64,000 nucleotides of DNA from Procambarus clarkii (Eukaryota > Arthropoda > Malacostraca > Decapoda > Cambaridae): positions 23,394,619 to 23,458,618 of the forward strand of contig NC_091172.1 in assembly GCF_040958095.1 (NCBI RefSeq), in the 5' to 3' direction. Below, piece after piece: positions 10,478 through 22,305 of the stretch. A program made the translations under genes and the position numbers. The notes under the pieces are model-generated. The model was given only the letters and a program-made list of their open reading frames with translations. It was not told the origin of the DNA and made no database searches. Each line of letters starts with the position of its first letter. Position 1 is the first letter of the stretch.

Positions 10478-11935
10478 GCTCACCTAGTTGTGCTTGCGAG
10501 GGTTGAGCTTTGGCTCTTTGGTCCCGCCTCTCAACTCTCAATCAACTGGTGTTCACATTCCTGAGCCTACTGGGCTCTATCATATCTACACTTGAAACTG
10601 TGTATGGAGTCAGCCTCCACCACATCACTGCCTAATGCATTCCACCTGTTAACTACTCTGACACAGAAAAAGTTCTTTCTAATGTCTGTGGCTCATTTGG
10701 GTACTCAGCTTCCACCTGTGTACCCTTGTTCGCGTACCACCCGTGTTAAATAATCCATCCTTGTCTACCCTGAGAATCTTGTATGTGGTGATCATGTCTC
10801 TCTGAGCTCATCTGTCTTCCAGCGACGTGAGGTGCAGTTCCCTCAGATTTTCCTCGTAGCTCATGCCTCTTAGTTCTGGGACTAGTCTAGTGGCACTGAA
10901 CTTTTTCCAGCTTCGTCTTGTGCTTGACAAGTACGGGCTCCATGCTGGGGCCGCATACCCCAGGATTAGCCTTACATATGTGGTATACAAGGTTCAGAAA
11001 GATTCCTTACATAAGTTTCTGAAAGCAGTTCTGATGTTAGCCAGTTTCGCATACGCCGCCGATGTTATTCTTTTGATGTCGGCTTCAGGAGACAAGTTTG
11101 GCGTGATATCAACTCCTAGATCTTTCTCTCTGTTCGTTTCGTGAAGGACTTCATTTTCCATTCTGTATCCAGTGTCTTGCCTCCTATTTCCTCCCCCTAG
11201 TTTCATTACCTTACATTTACTTGGGTTGAACTTTAGTAGCCATTTGTTGGACCATTCTTTTTGTTTAGGTCATCTTGTAGCCTCATATTATCTTCCTCCG
11301 TTTTAATCCTCCTCATAATTTTTGCATCATCAGCAAACAATGAGAGGAACGAGTCTATTCCCTCTGGGAGATCATTTACATATATCAGAAACAGTATAGG
11401 TCCAAGGACTGACCCCTGCGGGACTCCACTTGTAATGTCTCGCCAATCTGAGACCTCACCCCTCACAGTGACTCGTTGTCTCCTGTTGCTTAGGTACTCC
11501 TTTATCCAATGAGGTACCTTCCCTTTCACTCCAGCCTGCATCTCCAGCTTTTCCAATAGCTTCTTGTGTGGTACTGTATCAAAAGCTTTCTGGCAATCAA
11601 AAAATATGCAGTCTGCCCACCCTTCTCTTTCTTGCCTGATTTTTGGTTGCCTGAAATCAATCAATCCTGTGAGGCAGGACTTGCCATTCCTGTACCCATG
11701 TTGATGCTGTGTTACAAAGTTCTTCCGCTCCAGATGTTCCACTAGCTTTCTTCGCACAATCTTCTCCATCAGCTTGCATAGTATGCAAGTTAGGGACACT
11801 GGTCTGTAGTTCAGTGCCTCCTGTCTATCACCCTTCTTGAATACCGGGACTACATTAGTCGTCTTCCAAGTTTTTGGCAGTTCACCTGTCACCAGTGACT
11901 TGTTGAACACCATGGAGGGTGGCTGACAATTGTTA
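10478..11935 (-). mobile_element. CR1-like LINE, family 1, 5'-truncated, RT domain recognisable
   Basis: Minus-strand frame 11982-11233 carries RT fingers and palm: VVPVFKKGDRQEALNYRPVS, then DCQKAFDTVPH, SGVPQGSVLGPILFLIYVND and the catalytic FADDAKIMRR. A frameshift near 11260 separates it from KLGGGNRR...EKDLGVDITPNLSPEA (11206-10994). Another break precedes YAAPAWSPYL and LVPELRGMSYEENLRELHL (10990-10808). The 3' end (10478-10600) is the tail shared with SINE C, ending in CAACTAGGTGAGC. Similarity to the copy at 30.5 kb stops near 11935, giving the truncation point. Several frame breaks make it inactive. Confidence 0.9.
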
Positions 11936-12107
11936 TTGTGGTGAGGAAGGCTCAGCTGGGCCCGTCCAGGACCCCTCAACACGCAGTTATAAATTACATA
12001 TTAATTTGTTAATCAAACATAAACAGAGAATTCTTCTTATAGAGATTTATTTTATAATATTCTATGATTAAAGGTTATTAATTACAAGTTATGTTGAATG
12101 TTTTCCA

Positions 12108-14082
12108 CAGTTCTACTGAGGGAGGATGTATGAGGAAGCTGTACTGAGGGAGGATGTATGAGGAAGCTGTCCTGTGGGAGGATGTATGAGGAAGCTGTCC
12201 TGAGGGAGGATGTATGAGGAAGCTGTACTGAGGGAGGATGTATGAGGAAGCTGTCCTGAGGGAGGATGTATGAGGAAGCTGTCCTGAGGGAGGATGTATG
12301 AGGAAGCTGTACTGAGGGAGGATGTATGAGGAAGCTGTCCTGAGGGAGGATGTATGAGGAAGCTGTCTTGAGGGAGGATGTATGAGGAAGCTGTCCTGAG
12401 GGAGGATGTATGAGGAAGCTGTCCTGAGGGAGGATGTATGAGGAAGCTGTCCTGAGGGAGGATGTATGAGGAAGCTGTCCTGAGGGAGGATGTATGAGGA
12501 AGCTGTCCTGAGGGAGGATGTATGAGGAAGCTGTCCTGAGGGAGGATGTATGAGGAAGCTGTCCTGAGGGAGGATGTATGAGGAAGCTGTCCTGAGGGAG
12601 GATGTATGAGGAAGCTGTACTGAGGGAGGATGTATGAGGAAGCTGTCCTGAGGGAGGATGTATGAGGAAGCTGTACTGAGGGAGGATGTATGAGGAAGCT
12701 GTACTGAGGGAGGATGTATGAGGAAGCTGTCCTGAGGGAGGATGTATGAGGAAGCTGTCCTGAGGGAGGATGTATGAGGAAGCTGTCCTGAGGGAGGATG
12801 TATGAGGAAGCTGTACTGAGGGAGGATGTATGAGGAAGCTGTCCTGAGGGAGGATGTATGAGGAAGCTGTCCTGAGGGAGGATGTATGAGGAAGCTGTCC
12901 TGAGGGAGGATGTATGAGGAAGCTGTACTGAGGGAGGATGTATGAGGAAGCTGTCCTGAGGGAGGATGTATGAGGAAGCTGTACTGAGGGAGGATGTATG
13001 AGGAAGCTGTACTGAGGGAGGATGTATGAGGAAGCTGTCCTGAGGGAGGATGTATGAGGAAGCTGTCCTGAGGGAGGATGTATGAGGAAGCTGTCCTGAG
13101 GGAGGATGTATGAGGAAGCTGTCCTGAGGGAGGATGTATGAGGAAGCTGTCCTGAGGGAGGATGTATGAGGAAGCTGTACTGAGGGAGGATGTATGAGGA
13201 AGCTGTACTGAGGGAGGATGTATGAGGAAGCTGTCCTGAGGGAGGATGTATGAGGAAGCTGTCCTGAGGGAGGATGTATGAGGAAGCTGTCCTGAGGGAG
13301 GATGTATGAGGAAGCTGTACTGAGGGAGGATGTATGAGGAAGCTGTACTGAGGGAGGATGTATGAGGAAGCTGTCCTGAGGGAGGATGTATGAGGAAGCT
13401 GTCCTGAGGGAGGATGTATGAGGAAGCTGTCCTGAGGGAGGATGTATGAGGAAGCTGTCCTGAGGGAGGATGTATGAGGAAGCTGTCCTGAGGGAGGATG
13501 TATGAGGAAGCTGTCCTGAGGGAGGATGTATGAGGAAGCTGTACTGAGGGAGGATGTATGAGGAAGCTGTCCTGAGGGAGGATGTATGAGGAAGCTGTCC
13601 TGAGGGAGGATGTATGAGGAAGCTGTCCTGAGGGAGGATGTATGAGGAAGCTGTCCTGAGGGAGGATGTATGAGGAAGCTGTCCTGAGGGAGGATGTATG
13701 AGGAAGCTGTCCTGAGGGAGGATGTATGAGGAAGCTGTCCTGAGGGAGGATGTATGAGGAAGCTGTCCTGAGGGAGGATGTATGAGGAAGCTGTCCTGAG
13801 GGAGGATGTATGAGGAAGCTGTCCTGAGGGAGGATGTATGAGGAAGCTGTCCTGAGGGAGGATGTATGAGGAAGCTGTACTGAGGGAGGATGTATGAGGA
13901 AGCTGTCCTGAGGGAGGATGTATGAGGAAGCTGTCCTGAGGGAGGATGTATGAGGAAGCTGTCCTGAGGGAGGATGTATGAGGAAGCTGTACTGAGGGAG
14001 GATGTATGAGGAAGCTGTCCTGAGGGAGGATGTATGAGGAAGCTGTACTGAGGGAGGATGTATGAGGAAGCTGTACTGAGGG
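12108..14082. repeat. Minisatellite, 28-bp unit, about 70 copies
   Basis: Unit GAGGAAGCTGTCCTGAGGGA plus GGATGTAT. The main variant is TCC/TAC (read as GQ/VQ or DS/YS in minus frames). 28 bp gives an 84-bp (28-residue) super-period, which leaves three minus-strand frames open (up to 715 residues) purely by repetition. The N-terminal 45 residues of the longest frame (14225-14090) lie outside the array and match nothing I know. Confidence 0.97.
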
Positions 14083-14296
14083 TCCATACATGCAAAAATA
14101 GTCGTACTAGAAAATAGAAGCGGCTCGCGGAACTGGCATACTATTCCCCCTCTTTCCTGTTCTGGGTCGTCTGGTAGGCTAGGAGAGGCCACTTTAGTAG
14201 GACAGTTTCTTGACGTTGGGAGCACCTCAGGCGGACGGGCAGCTCAGGCATCCCAACCCGTACTCCTGTAACTACTCTGGGTCACTATGTTGCAGG
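14083..14296. other. Array flank
   Basis: No gene recognised. Confidence 0.4.
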
Positions 14297-14380
14297 ATTA
14301 CCCAGGATTTACCTTACCTACCCAGGATTTATCTTACCTACCCAGGATTTATCTTATCTACCCAGGATTTCTATTATCCA
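14297..14380. repeat. 21-bp tandem repeat, about 4 copies
   Basis: Unit CCCAGGATTTATCTTACCTAC with minor changes; a short, young-looking array. Confidence 0.9.
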
Positions 14381-14826
14381 AAATCAGCTGGCTATCATCT
14401 TAATCACCCTACGTGCAGACTCTTGCGGGCCTACAACCCTAACTCGCCTGTATATAGGCTCCACGACCATCCATAACAATGTGTAAACAGACTGCTGCCT
14501 CCGCCGCGCGCTATAATGTCTACTGGGCGTGGTAACGCGGTGTTTGATTGGTCGCCAGCCACACCACTCTCACCTACCATAATGAGTCTCAAGGCGTCTC
14601 CTTATTAGTCTAATCATCCACAACTGGGGTATTATTACGGGTTATTAGCACCAAGGTTAGTGTGGGGTGATTATCTTCAACGGCGACATTACTGCAGTTT
14701 ATACCAATTATCGGACTCTCGTTTGACTTACACGCGATTTATGTCAGAATAACTACGGTAGGGAACGTGGAGGTGTTGGTGACCGGGGGGGGGGGGGTGG
14801 CGTATAATAAATTTCTACACATACGC

Positions 14827-14833
<7 letters not shown>
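14381..14833. other. Unannotated spacer with poly-G run
   Basis: No gene recognised. A run of about 11 G lies at 14786-14797. Confidence 0.45.

Positions 14834-14882
<49 letters not shown>
14834..14882. repeat. (TA)n microsatellite (SINE F tail)
   Basis: Uninterrupted (TA)n immediately at the 3' end of the minus-strand SINE at 14883-15095, so probably its tail. Confidence 0.9.
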
Positions 14883-14886
<4 letters not shown>

Positions 14887-15095
14887 CCGAAAACTCCTCA
14901 CCCCTTAAGGATTCGCACCCAGACACCAGCGCTCCAAGAACCTTAGCGTATCCAGTACTATACCAACTAGACCACACTGACTGTACAAAAAGGGTGGAAG
15001 TCGTGAGACCCTTAACCCAACCCCCGACAGCACTGGATGGTCAATTTTACGATACAGATATTTCATCAAATCACCTCGCTGTTGGGGCGGTCAAG
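14883..15095 (-). mobile_element. tRNA-derived SINE, family F
   Basis: Minus strand shows a pol III A-box-like TGGTCTAGTTGGTATAGTAC, a B-box-like GGGTGCGAATCC, and a 3' end GAGGAGTTTTCGGTT running into (TA)n. The 5' part (GAGGTGATTTGATGAAATA) matches the copy at 54771-54939. tRNA-like heads of this kind are the internal promoters of SINEs. Confidence 0.65.
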
Positions 15096-15156
15096 CTTGT
15101 TCGCATATATATATATGCGAACAAGCCTGAATGGTCCCCAGGACAATATGCAACTG

Positions 15157-15362
<206 letters not shown>

Positions 15363-15591
15363 ATACATGCATACATACATACAAACATACATACAAGCAT
15401 ACATATAATGCGCAAGATAGGACATATGAGCACGCAAGATGGACAGAGACTACTGGACGACCTGGACAGGCTGGAGGAATGGTCTAGAAAATGGCTACTA
15501 AAGTCTAACTCAGGAAAGTGTAAAGTAATGAAATTAGGCGATGGGAACAGGAGGCTCAAGGGAAGGGAAGGGAACTATCAGGGGGGGGGGG

Positions 15592-16025
15592 AAAGCGCCA
15601 AGCCATTGCGACTATATAACACTTGGAAGGGGTCATCTTGAGGTTATCTTGAGATGATTTCGGGGCTTTTTAGTGTCCCCGCGGCCCGGTCCTCGACTAG
15701 GCCTCCACCCTCAGGAAGCAGCCCGTGACAACTGACTAATACCCCAGGTACCTATTTTACTGCTAGGTAATAGGGGCATATGGTGAAAGAAACTCTGCCC
15801 ATTGTTTCTCGCCGGCGCCTGGGATCGAACCCAGGACCACAGGATCACAAGCCCAGCGTGCTGTCCGTTCGGCCGACCGGCTCCCCCTGAGACCGGTCAG
15901 GATAAGGATTTTGGCGATGGGACGGGGTGAAGGAATGGTGCCCAATCACTTGGACGGTCAGGAATTGAACGCCGACCTGCATAAAGCGAGACCGTCGCTC
16001 TACCGTCCAGCCCAAGTGGTTGAGC
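15592..16025 (-). mobile_element. SINE family A, itself split by SINE B
   Basis: 3' part (15592-15635, GAAAGCGCCAAGCCATTGCG) and 5' part (15895-16020, with TGAACGCCGACCTGCATAAA) are the reverse complement of the family A copy at 1320-1515. It lies inside the LINE and is flanked by CAGGAGGCTCAAG (15548) and CAGGAGGCTGAAG (16026), a plausible target-site duplication with one mismatch. Confidence 0.75.
15636..15894 (-). mobile_element. tRNA-derived SINE, family B
   Basis: Minus strand: head GAGCCGGTCGGCCGAACGGA, B-box GGTTCGATCCC, core TACCTAGCAGTAAAATAGGT, and 3' end CTCAAGATAACCTCAAGA. Inserted into SINE A with GGTCA on both sides (15631-15635 and 15895-15899), which fits a short target-site duplication. 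Related copies: 22231-22305, 50455-50705, 51087-51337. Confidence 0.85.
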
Positions 16026-16765
16026 CAGGAGGCTGAAGACAAGGTACCATCTGGGAGGTGAAATTCTGCAAGAGTCAAATTGAGAGAAAGATCTGGGGGT
16101 TGATATCACACCGAACCTGTCCCCAGAGGCCCTCATCAAAAGAATATCATCAGTGGCTTATGCTAGATTTTCCAACATAAGAACTGCCTTTAGAAACTTC
16201 TGTAAGGAATCGTTCAGTACCATGTATACCACTTATGTCAGACCAGTCGTGGAGTATGCAGCCCCAGCCTGGAGTTCATACTAAGTTAAACACAAGATAA
16301 AGTTAGAGAAAATTCAGCGGTATGCCACCAGACTGGTCCCAGAACTGAGAAGTATGAGCTACGAGGAAAGGCTAAGCTAGGGAGCTGAGCCTCACGTCCC
16401 TGGAAGACAGAAGAGTAAGGGGAGACATGATAACCACCTACAAAATTCTCAGGGGAATTGACAAGGTGGACAAAGACAAACTCTTCAGCACGGGTGGAAC
16501 ACGAACAAGGGGACACAGGTGAAAATTTAGTACCCAAACGAGCCACAGAGACGTTAGAAAGAATTTGTTCAGTGTCAGGGTAGTTAACGGATGTAATGCA
16601 TTAGGCAGTGATGTGGTGGAGGCTGACTCCATACACAGTTTCAAATGTAGATATGATAGAGCCCAGTAGGCTCAGGAATCTGTACACCAGTTGATTGACA
16701 GTTCAGAGGCGGGACCAAAGAGCCAGAGCTCAACCCCCGCAAGCACAACTAAGCGAGTACGTACA

Positions 16766-17112
16766 TACATATAACTTGACTGTTTCCAGCAGTTCGAGTG
16801 TATCCAATTTACATTATGGGCACTAAAGTAATCAAATTATCCCCACTTAAACAGTAGCCAGATGCCCCGAAGTCCGCCATGATGGGTGCTGGTACAAGCA
16901 TCTGCCGCCAGGAGCACGCAACTGAAAATCGGGTAATTTGCACGTGATTGCTGCATTAGCTGATGATGCATTGTTGCGACGAACAAACAGGCTGCAGGAC
17001 ACGTGGGTGGAGGAGTGGAAGTGGCCAGGAAGTGGTTGTGGTCGGAGTCGCGTGCCGTCACGTGTTGAGCGAGAAGCCTCAAGACTCCCGCGCCACGCGC
17101 CGCCCCCGCCTG
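16766..17112. other. Unannotated spacer
   Basis: GC-rich toward its end; overlapping short frames, none recognised. Confidence 0.4.
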
Positions 17113-17336
17113 CCAACCCTCCCGCACCACGCGTCACTCACGTAAGCCAACCCTCCCGCACCACGCGTCACTCACGTAAGCCAACCCTCCCGCACCACGC
17201 GTCACTCACGTAAGCCAACCCTCCCGCACCACGCGTCACTCACGTAAGCCAACCCTCCCGCACCACGCGTCACTCACGTAAGCCAACCCTCCCGCACCAC
17301 GCGTCACTCACGTAAGCCAACCCTCCCGCACCACGC
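17113..17336. repeat. 34-bp tandem repeat, about 6.5 copies
   Basis: Unit CCAACCCTCCCGCACCACGC followed by GTCACTCACGTAAG; copies nearly identical. Confidence 0.95.
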
Positions 17337-17790
17337 CCTAAACAAAACTCCAAACCGTCTTCAGATAAAACCTCCTTTATATATTTGTTATACGCCCCCT
17401 TACAGGTAGAACGACAATCGGTTGTAGTTAGTTAACATTTGACGTCTCGTTAACGGTAATTATCTGATTTGAGTCTTGAAGAAAGAGGCAGGAACCACAG
17501 CTGTGCAAGACTGCCTTCCTTCACGGGTCAGAGGTGCTGGTAAACGCCGCCTGTGTCGTAAGGTCCCGCCGCTCACAGTTAACACACACACGCGACGCAC
17601 ATGGTCCTGCACCACGGAGACCCAGTCCACCATCTCCTAACCAACCTGGGCAGCCTGACCATCATCTCCAAGCCATTTCAGTGACCTAGCTCACAGCCGG
17701 CAGATCCAATTCGCAGAGCTTGTTCATTTTCCCACAGAGTTAATCCATTGGTTGTAACGCCAGTCCACAAGCTTGTGAAGCAGTTCGCAG
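17337..17790. other. Unannotated spacer
   Basis: No gene recognised. Confidence 0.4.
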
Positions 17791-18385
17791 CCTTCAGAGG
17801 CAGTCCGGAGCCTACAGAGGCAGTCCGCAACCTGCAGAGGCAGCCTGCAGAGACAGTCCGCAGCCTGCAGAGGCAATCCGGAGCCTGCTGAAGCAGTCCA
17901 GAGCCTGCAGAGGCAGTCCGGAGCCTGCTGAGGCAGTCCGGAGCCTGCTGAGGCAGTCCGCAGCTGCTGAGGCAGTCCGCAGCCTGCTGAGGCAGTCCGC
18001 AGTCTGCTGAAGCAGTCCGCAGCCTGCTGAGGCAGTCCGGAGCCTGCTGAGGCAATCCGGAGCCTGCTGAAGCAGTCCGGAGCCTGCTGAAGCAGTCCGG
18101 AGCCTGCAGAGGCCGTCCGGAGCCTGCAGAGGCAGTCCGGAGCCTGCAGAGGCAGTCCGGAGCCTGCAGAGGCAGTCCGGAGCCTGCAGAGGCAGTCCGG
18201 AGCCTGCAGAGGCAGTCTGCAGCCTGCAGAGGCAGTCCGGAGCCTGCAGATGCAGTCCGCAGCCTGCAGAGGCAGTCCAGAATCTGCAGAGGCAGTCTGG
18301 AGCCTGCAGAGGCAGTTTGGAGTCTGCAGAGGCAGTCCGCTGCCTGCAGAGGCAGTCTGGAGCCTGCAGAGGCAGTCCACAGCCT
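17791..18385. repeat. 20-bp tandem repeat, about 29 copies
   Basis: Unit GGCAGTCCGGAGCCTGCAGA, with variants GCTGA for GCAGA and CCGC for CCGG. 20 bp gives a 60-bp frame period, so two long minus frames (248 and 268 residues, leucine/cysteine-rich) are open by repetition only. Confidence 0.95.
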
Positions 18386-18675
18386 CAAGAAACAGTAGGT
18401 AAGACAAGGACACACACATGGCAAGACGTATAATATGTGTGAGTGTTGAGTGATGGCTTGGGTGGTGCAGTGTGGGTCGGCCCCCGCCAGTGATAATGGC
18501 CAGTAAGAGGCAGCGGCAGCCCGCCTTCACGCTCCTTGTCCCCTGATTTCTGGTAGTGGTCGGCGGGAACCGTAACTGCTGCCTCGCAACACTGCACTCT
18601 GACTCAACCTACATAATTAATGCTGCTGGCCTTGATTTTATATCAAGGACAGCAGCATCAAGGCCTGTATATATA
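18386..18675. other. Spacer with imperfect hairpin
   Basis: 18621-18656 contains GCTGCTGGCCTTGAT and ATCAAGGACAGCAGC, an imperfect inverted repeat just before the interspersed element that follows. Confidence 0.5.
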
Positions 18676-18679
18676 TACT

Positions 18680-19595
18680 AGCTGTACCCGGCCATGCGTT
18701 GCTGTGGCTCAGCAACGCACATGCGTTGCTGAGCCACAGAAACCTTCCCCTGTCTCCCAGTCTTCCCTACCATTCCCTCCTCCCCCTGTCGCCTCGTCGT
18801 CCAATCATTCCCCATTCCCCCCCCCCCCGTCCCCTCGTCCTCCCCACCATTCCACCCCTCCCCAGTCCCTGTGTCCTCCCCCACCATCCCCCACACCAGT
18901 GTCCCATCGTCCTTCTAACCATTGAACGGTATGGCAAACAACACAGTTCAATTCCAATGCAATGTCACACAAAATGATTAAATCAAAATTAAAATAAATC
19001 AAAATCTATGAAAATTCAAATTATCAATGAAATCAGAAACATTGAAATGGAATCGTAACATATTCAGTATAGCGTGTGTAGCTATTACATGCAACAGATG
19101 GCGCTGTTTTTCAAAAAACGTATGTTTTTACCTGTCACAGGTGTGGTATCTATATAGTAGGCATATAAAATCATGTGCATATTTGAATGGAACGTTAAGT
19201 CAAAATTTCAAAGCAATCGGTGAAGAACTTCCAGAGATTACAGCGTGTGTTGCTCTTACGTCCAACAGATGGCGCTGTTTTAAAAAAAAAATCATGATTT
19301 TTCCTGTCACAGGTGAGGCATGTATATAGTAGGTATATAAAAACACGCGCGTATTCAAATGCAATGTTGTGTCAAAATTTCAAAGCAATCGGTAAAGAGG
19401 TTTTGAAGATTTCCCTCACATGGAAAATACATTAAAAACCCAGTTTTTCAAAAACCATGTTTTTTCCTGTCACAGACGTGACATCTATATAGTATGTATA
19501 TAAAAACCTGCTCGGATGCGAATGGAACGTTGTGTAAAAATTTCAAAGCAATCGGTGAAGCACTTTCGGAAATTAGCGATTTTGAACAAATGAAC

Positions 19596-19672
<77 letters not shown>
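18680..19672 (+). mobile_element. Interspersed element D, copy 1
   Basis: Begins ACTAGCTGTACCCGGCCATG after a TA run. Then comes a short C-rich array (18735-18905, CCTCGTCCTCCCCACCATTC type), then AT-rich sequence with three related roughly 170-bp modules (CAACAGATGGCGCTGTTTT ... TATATAGTAGG ... AATTTCAAAGCAATCGGT at about 19085, 19265 and 19440), ending GAACATTTATATATA into (TA)n. Two more copies lie at 37202-39690 and 43091-43732. No ORF. The TE class is not clear to me. Confidence 0.7.
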
Positions 19673-19674
<2 letters not shown>

Positions 19675-21660
19675 ACCAGAGTATCAATCAACGTCCCACA
19701 CCAGCAGTCGGGGCAAACACCTCCAATAGCTTCATTTCGACAGAGAACCTACTAGAAGCCATCAAAGCGACATCGGTTGGAACCTTGCAGCACATTCCCA
19801 AAGCTGCCCACTCCCAAGCAGCAGCCAAACTATCCAGCCTCTTGAAAAAGGTTAATGACTCTTCCGGAACCATCCTCCTCAGTCATTAGGGCTATAGTTT
19901 TCCTAGAGAGGACAACCAGGCACCCCTCCCCACCCGTGCCAAAAACACCCACGGCAGGAAAGGTATTAACAACAGAATCGAGCCATCCATAATCAGAGCA
20001 ATAGTCAGAATGAAAATAGAAGAAGGCAACACAGTCAGAACGATCAGAGTCATCACCAGTGAGGACACAGTTGCCACCAGGGATCCGAAAACAGCACAAA
20101 CCCTGAGAGAAAAACACCCACCCAGAGCGCCACGTGACGATAGTGTTCCACTAGTCGGTGTCACCAGAGCAGAACCCCTGTGTGTGCTCGAATCCATGGT
20201 GCATAAAGCAGCTTTATCCTTCCCACCAGGATCAGTAGGTGGGTTCACAGGACTAAGACCCAACCACATCAAACAAATGCTCAACCCTGCACTGGGAGAC
20301 ATTGCACAGGGCCTCCTGGTGGAACTAATTAGATTCTCCAACACATTTCTAGCTGGCAACATACCAGAGACCATACGGCCTCCCTTTTTGTGGCGCTACC
20401 CTCTGTGCCCTGAGGAAAAAAGATAGAGGAATCAGACCGATTGCTGTGGGCAATTCACTCCGGCGCCTCGTTGGTAAGGCTGCTGCTAGAGCAGTTAGTC
20501 AGGCAGCAGCCGACATGCTGAAGCCAAAACAGTTTGGGTTTGGCATTCCCCAAGGGAGTGAGGCAGCGGCTCATGCATCTGCGCCTTGGCGTGCGCACAG
20601 CAACACAAATTGCTGTACCAGCGTTCCTGTCCTCTTTAGTGCCGTCTGACGACTTGGTGAAGAAAATCCTATCCGAATACCTAAGTCAACAGGCAGGGGA
20701 ACATGATCCCAGCTTCACAGTCTGCACCACCAATTGGGTCTCTCTTGCAGGACCAGCACCCCAACCACTGCTTTCTGAAACCCATTAGCAATCCAGCTGG
20801 GATCGCCCCATTACTGACCAAGAAGCTGCGACACTGCTAGAAAGTGCGACAACACCACATGACACTGCCCGACTTAGAGCTGTAGCAGCCCCCCATGCAG
20901 GTGACTTCCTGCAACCCCAATGTCAGCAACTGGCACTCGTCTCACACCGCAGGCCCTCCGAATTGCTGTGGCTCTCCGCCTCGCTGCCCCAATCTACACC
21001 GAATGCAGGTGGATTTGCAGCGAGGCAGTGGCCGACAGGGACGGATGGCATGGCCTTCTCTGCCAAAGGACAGGAGGATGGCATGCAAGACACGGCGAGG
21101 TTGACGGTATTATTAAGAAAAGCCTTACCACAGCCGGTTGTCCAGCAGAGAGAGAGCCCCATTACCTATTGCCCCGCAACTCTGTCGGTCCCCGCCTGTC
21201 GGTCGCCCAAACGGAATCACGGTGAACCCCTGGAAGAATGTTAGAACAGTTGGTGTGGGACTACACATGCGTTTCATCCTTAGCCAACACCTATGTTACC
21301 TTCAGTGCTGCACAGGCAGAAGGTGCTGCCAATCACCGGGAAGCAGCTAAGTCACGTAAATACAGAGATCTTGATCACCACTACAATTTTGTCCCCACTG
21401 CCTCAGAGACACTTGGTGCTTGGGGTAAAAGTGCTGCTAGTTTTTTTTTAAGGAGTTGGGTCCCAAGCTAATTGAAACAACTAGAGACCCTAGAGCCGCC
21501 AGTTTTCTCTTTCAGCGCCTTAGTGTGGCGATCCAGAGAGGAAATGCTCACTGCATTCATGGTTCCTGCCCGCCATCTGAGGAGCTGGAGGAGCTCTACA
21601 ACTTGTGACAAGTAGCCTTGTACCCTGCATGTAACTACTGTTGTAACCCTTTTGTGTAAT
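19673..21660 (+). mobile_element. Degenerate reverse-transcriptase element, unplaced family
   Basis: Pieces of one protein in shifting frames: LLEAIKATSVGTLQHIPKAA (19750), FPPGSVGGFTGLRPNHIKQM (20220) and RPIAVGNSLRRLVGKAAARA then KPKQFGFGIPQGSEAA (20420-20570). A C-terminal part follows with RLRAVAAPHAGDFLQ (20870), WDYTCVSSLA (21255), YNFVPTASETLGAWGKSA (21385) and DPRAASFLFQRLSVAIQRGN (21490). The RPIAVG...LRRL and FGIPQG motifs are those of RT-type proteins common as 'uncharacterised' repeats in aquatic invertebrates. The segment with the catalytic aspartates was not recognised. At least three frameshifts; AATAAA at 21671. Confidence 0.6.
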
Positions 21661-22230
21661 GAAATTTTAAAATAAAGTTTGATATATATACACACATACT
21701 AAAAGAAAAGGGATGGTAGGAGAAGAAAATATCAAAGTGTTCAGTGAGGATCCACAAGGTCTTCTCTGAGTACTCCTTATTTTCTTCTCCGAGGCTATGG
21801 GTCCCTACACTTGCACCAGAGGTGGTAACCAAAAAAATAAAATACCAATAAATATAGGGAACAGTCTTTCTTGTAGATATGCAATTGAATGCGACTGAAA
21901 GAGTTAATATCAGTGATTCTATTGCGAGTCTGTTCGATAATTCTTGTGTCCTTCCTTTACCAAGCAAGATAAAAAAATTAAATCTTCGAATAATATTAGT
22001 GCTAGAGACCTTGGACCTAACGCTTTCGATCATGTTCGGAGCCGGAGGCTAGACGCTTAGGGCTAGCCTTATCCAACTTTTCAATAAGAAACATGGGGGG
22101 TGTGGGAGTGTCATAGGTTCACGGTTTTTTGCCCAAGTGGCACGATTTAAAAAATGTTGCCGTGTATAGCGACTCTCTGTGAAGTGAAACTGCGGATGTG
22201 AACAAGTTGGTGACAACCATCATGATAATA
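21661..22230. other. Probable interspersed repeat, class unknown
   Basis: A 132-residue minus frame (22033-21635) has no recognised domain. CGAAAGCGTTAGGTCC on the minus strand near 22015 faintly recalls Penelope-like 3' regions, but I cannot fold a hammerhead from it. Confidence 0.3.
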
Positions 22231-22305
22231 GCTTGGGCCTTGGGTCGAGGACCGGGCCGCGGGGACGGTAAGCCACGAAATCCTCTCAAGATAACCTCAA
22301 GATCG
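22231..22305 (+). mobile_element. SINE family B 3' fragment
   Basis: TCGAGGACCGGGCCGCGGGG through CTCAAGATAACCTCAAGAT matches the 3' end of the full copies at 15636 and 50455. 5'-truncated. Confidence 0.8.

Larger units (their letters stand above)
15404..16765 (+). mobile_element. CR1-like LINE, interrupted by nested SINEs
   Basis: 15405-15560 encodes LLDDLDRLEEWSRKWLLKSN and GKCKVMKLGDGNRRLKG. After a SINE insertion (15592-16025) the same protein resumes with EKDLGVDITPNLSPEA, YTTYVRPVVEYAAPAWS and RLVPELRSMSYEERL. The 3' end has the conserved tail GGCGGGACCAAAGAGCCAGA up to CACAACTAAGCGAGTAC. A stop after WSSY and a TAG near 16378 mark it as dead. The RT catalytic box is upstream of the truncation and is missing. 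Confidence 0.85.

Noticed and set aside
12078..14225. 715-residue minus-strand ORF as a gene
   Set aside because: Three overlapping frames on the same strand are equally open because 3 x 28 bp = 84 bp; only about 45 N-terminal residues lie outside the array and they match nothing known.
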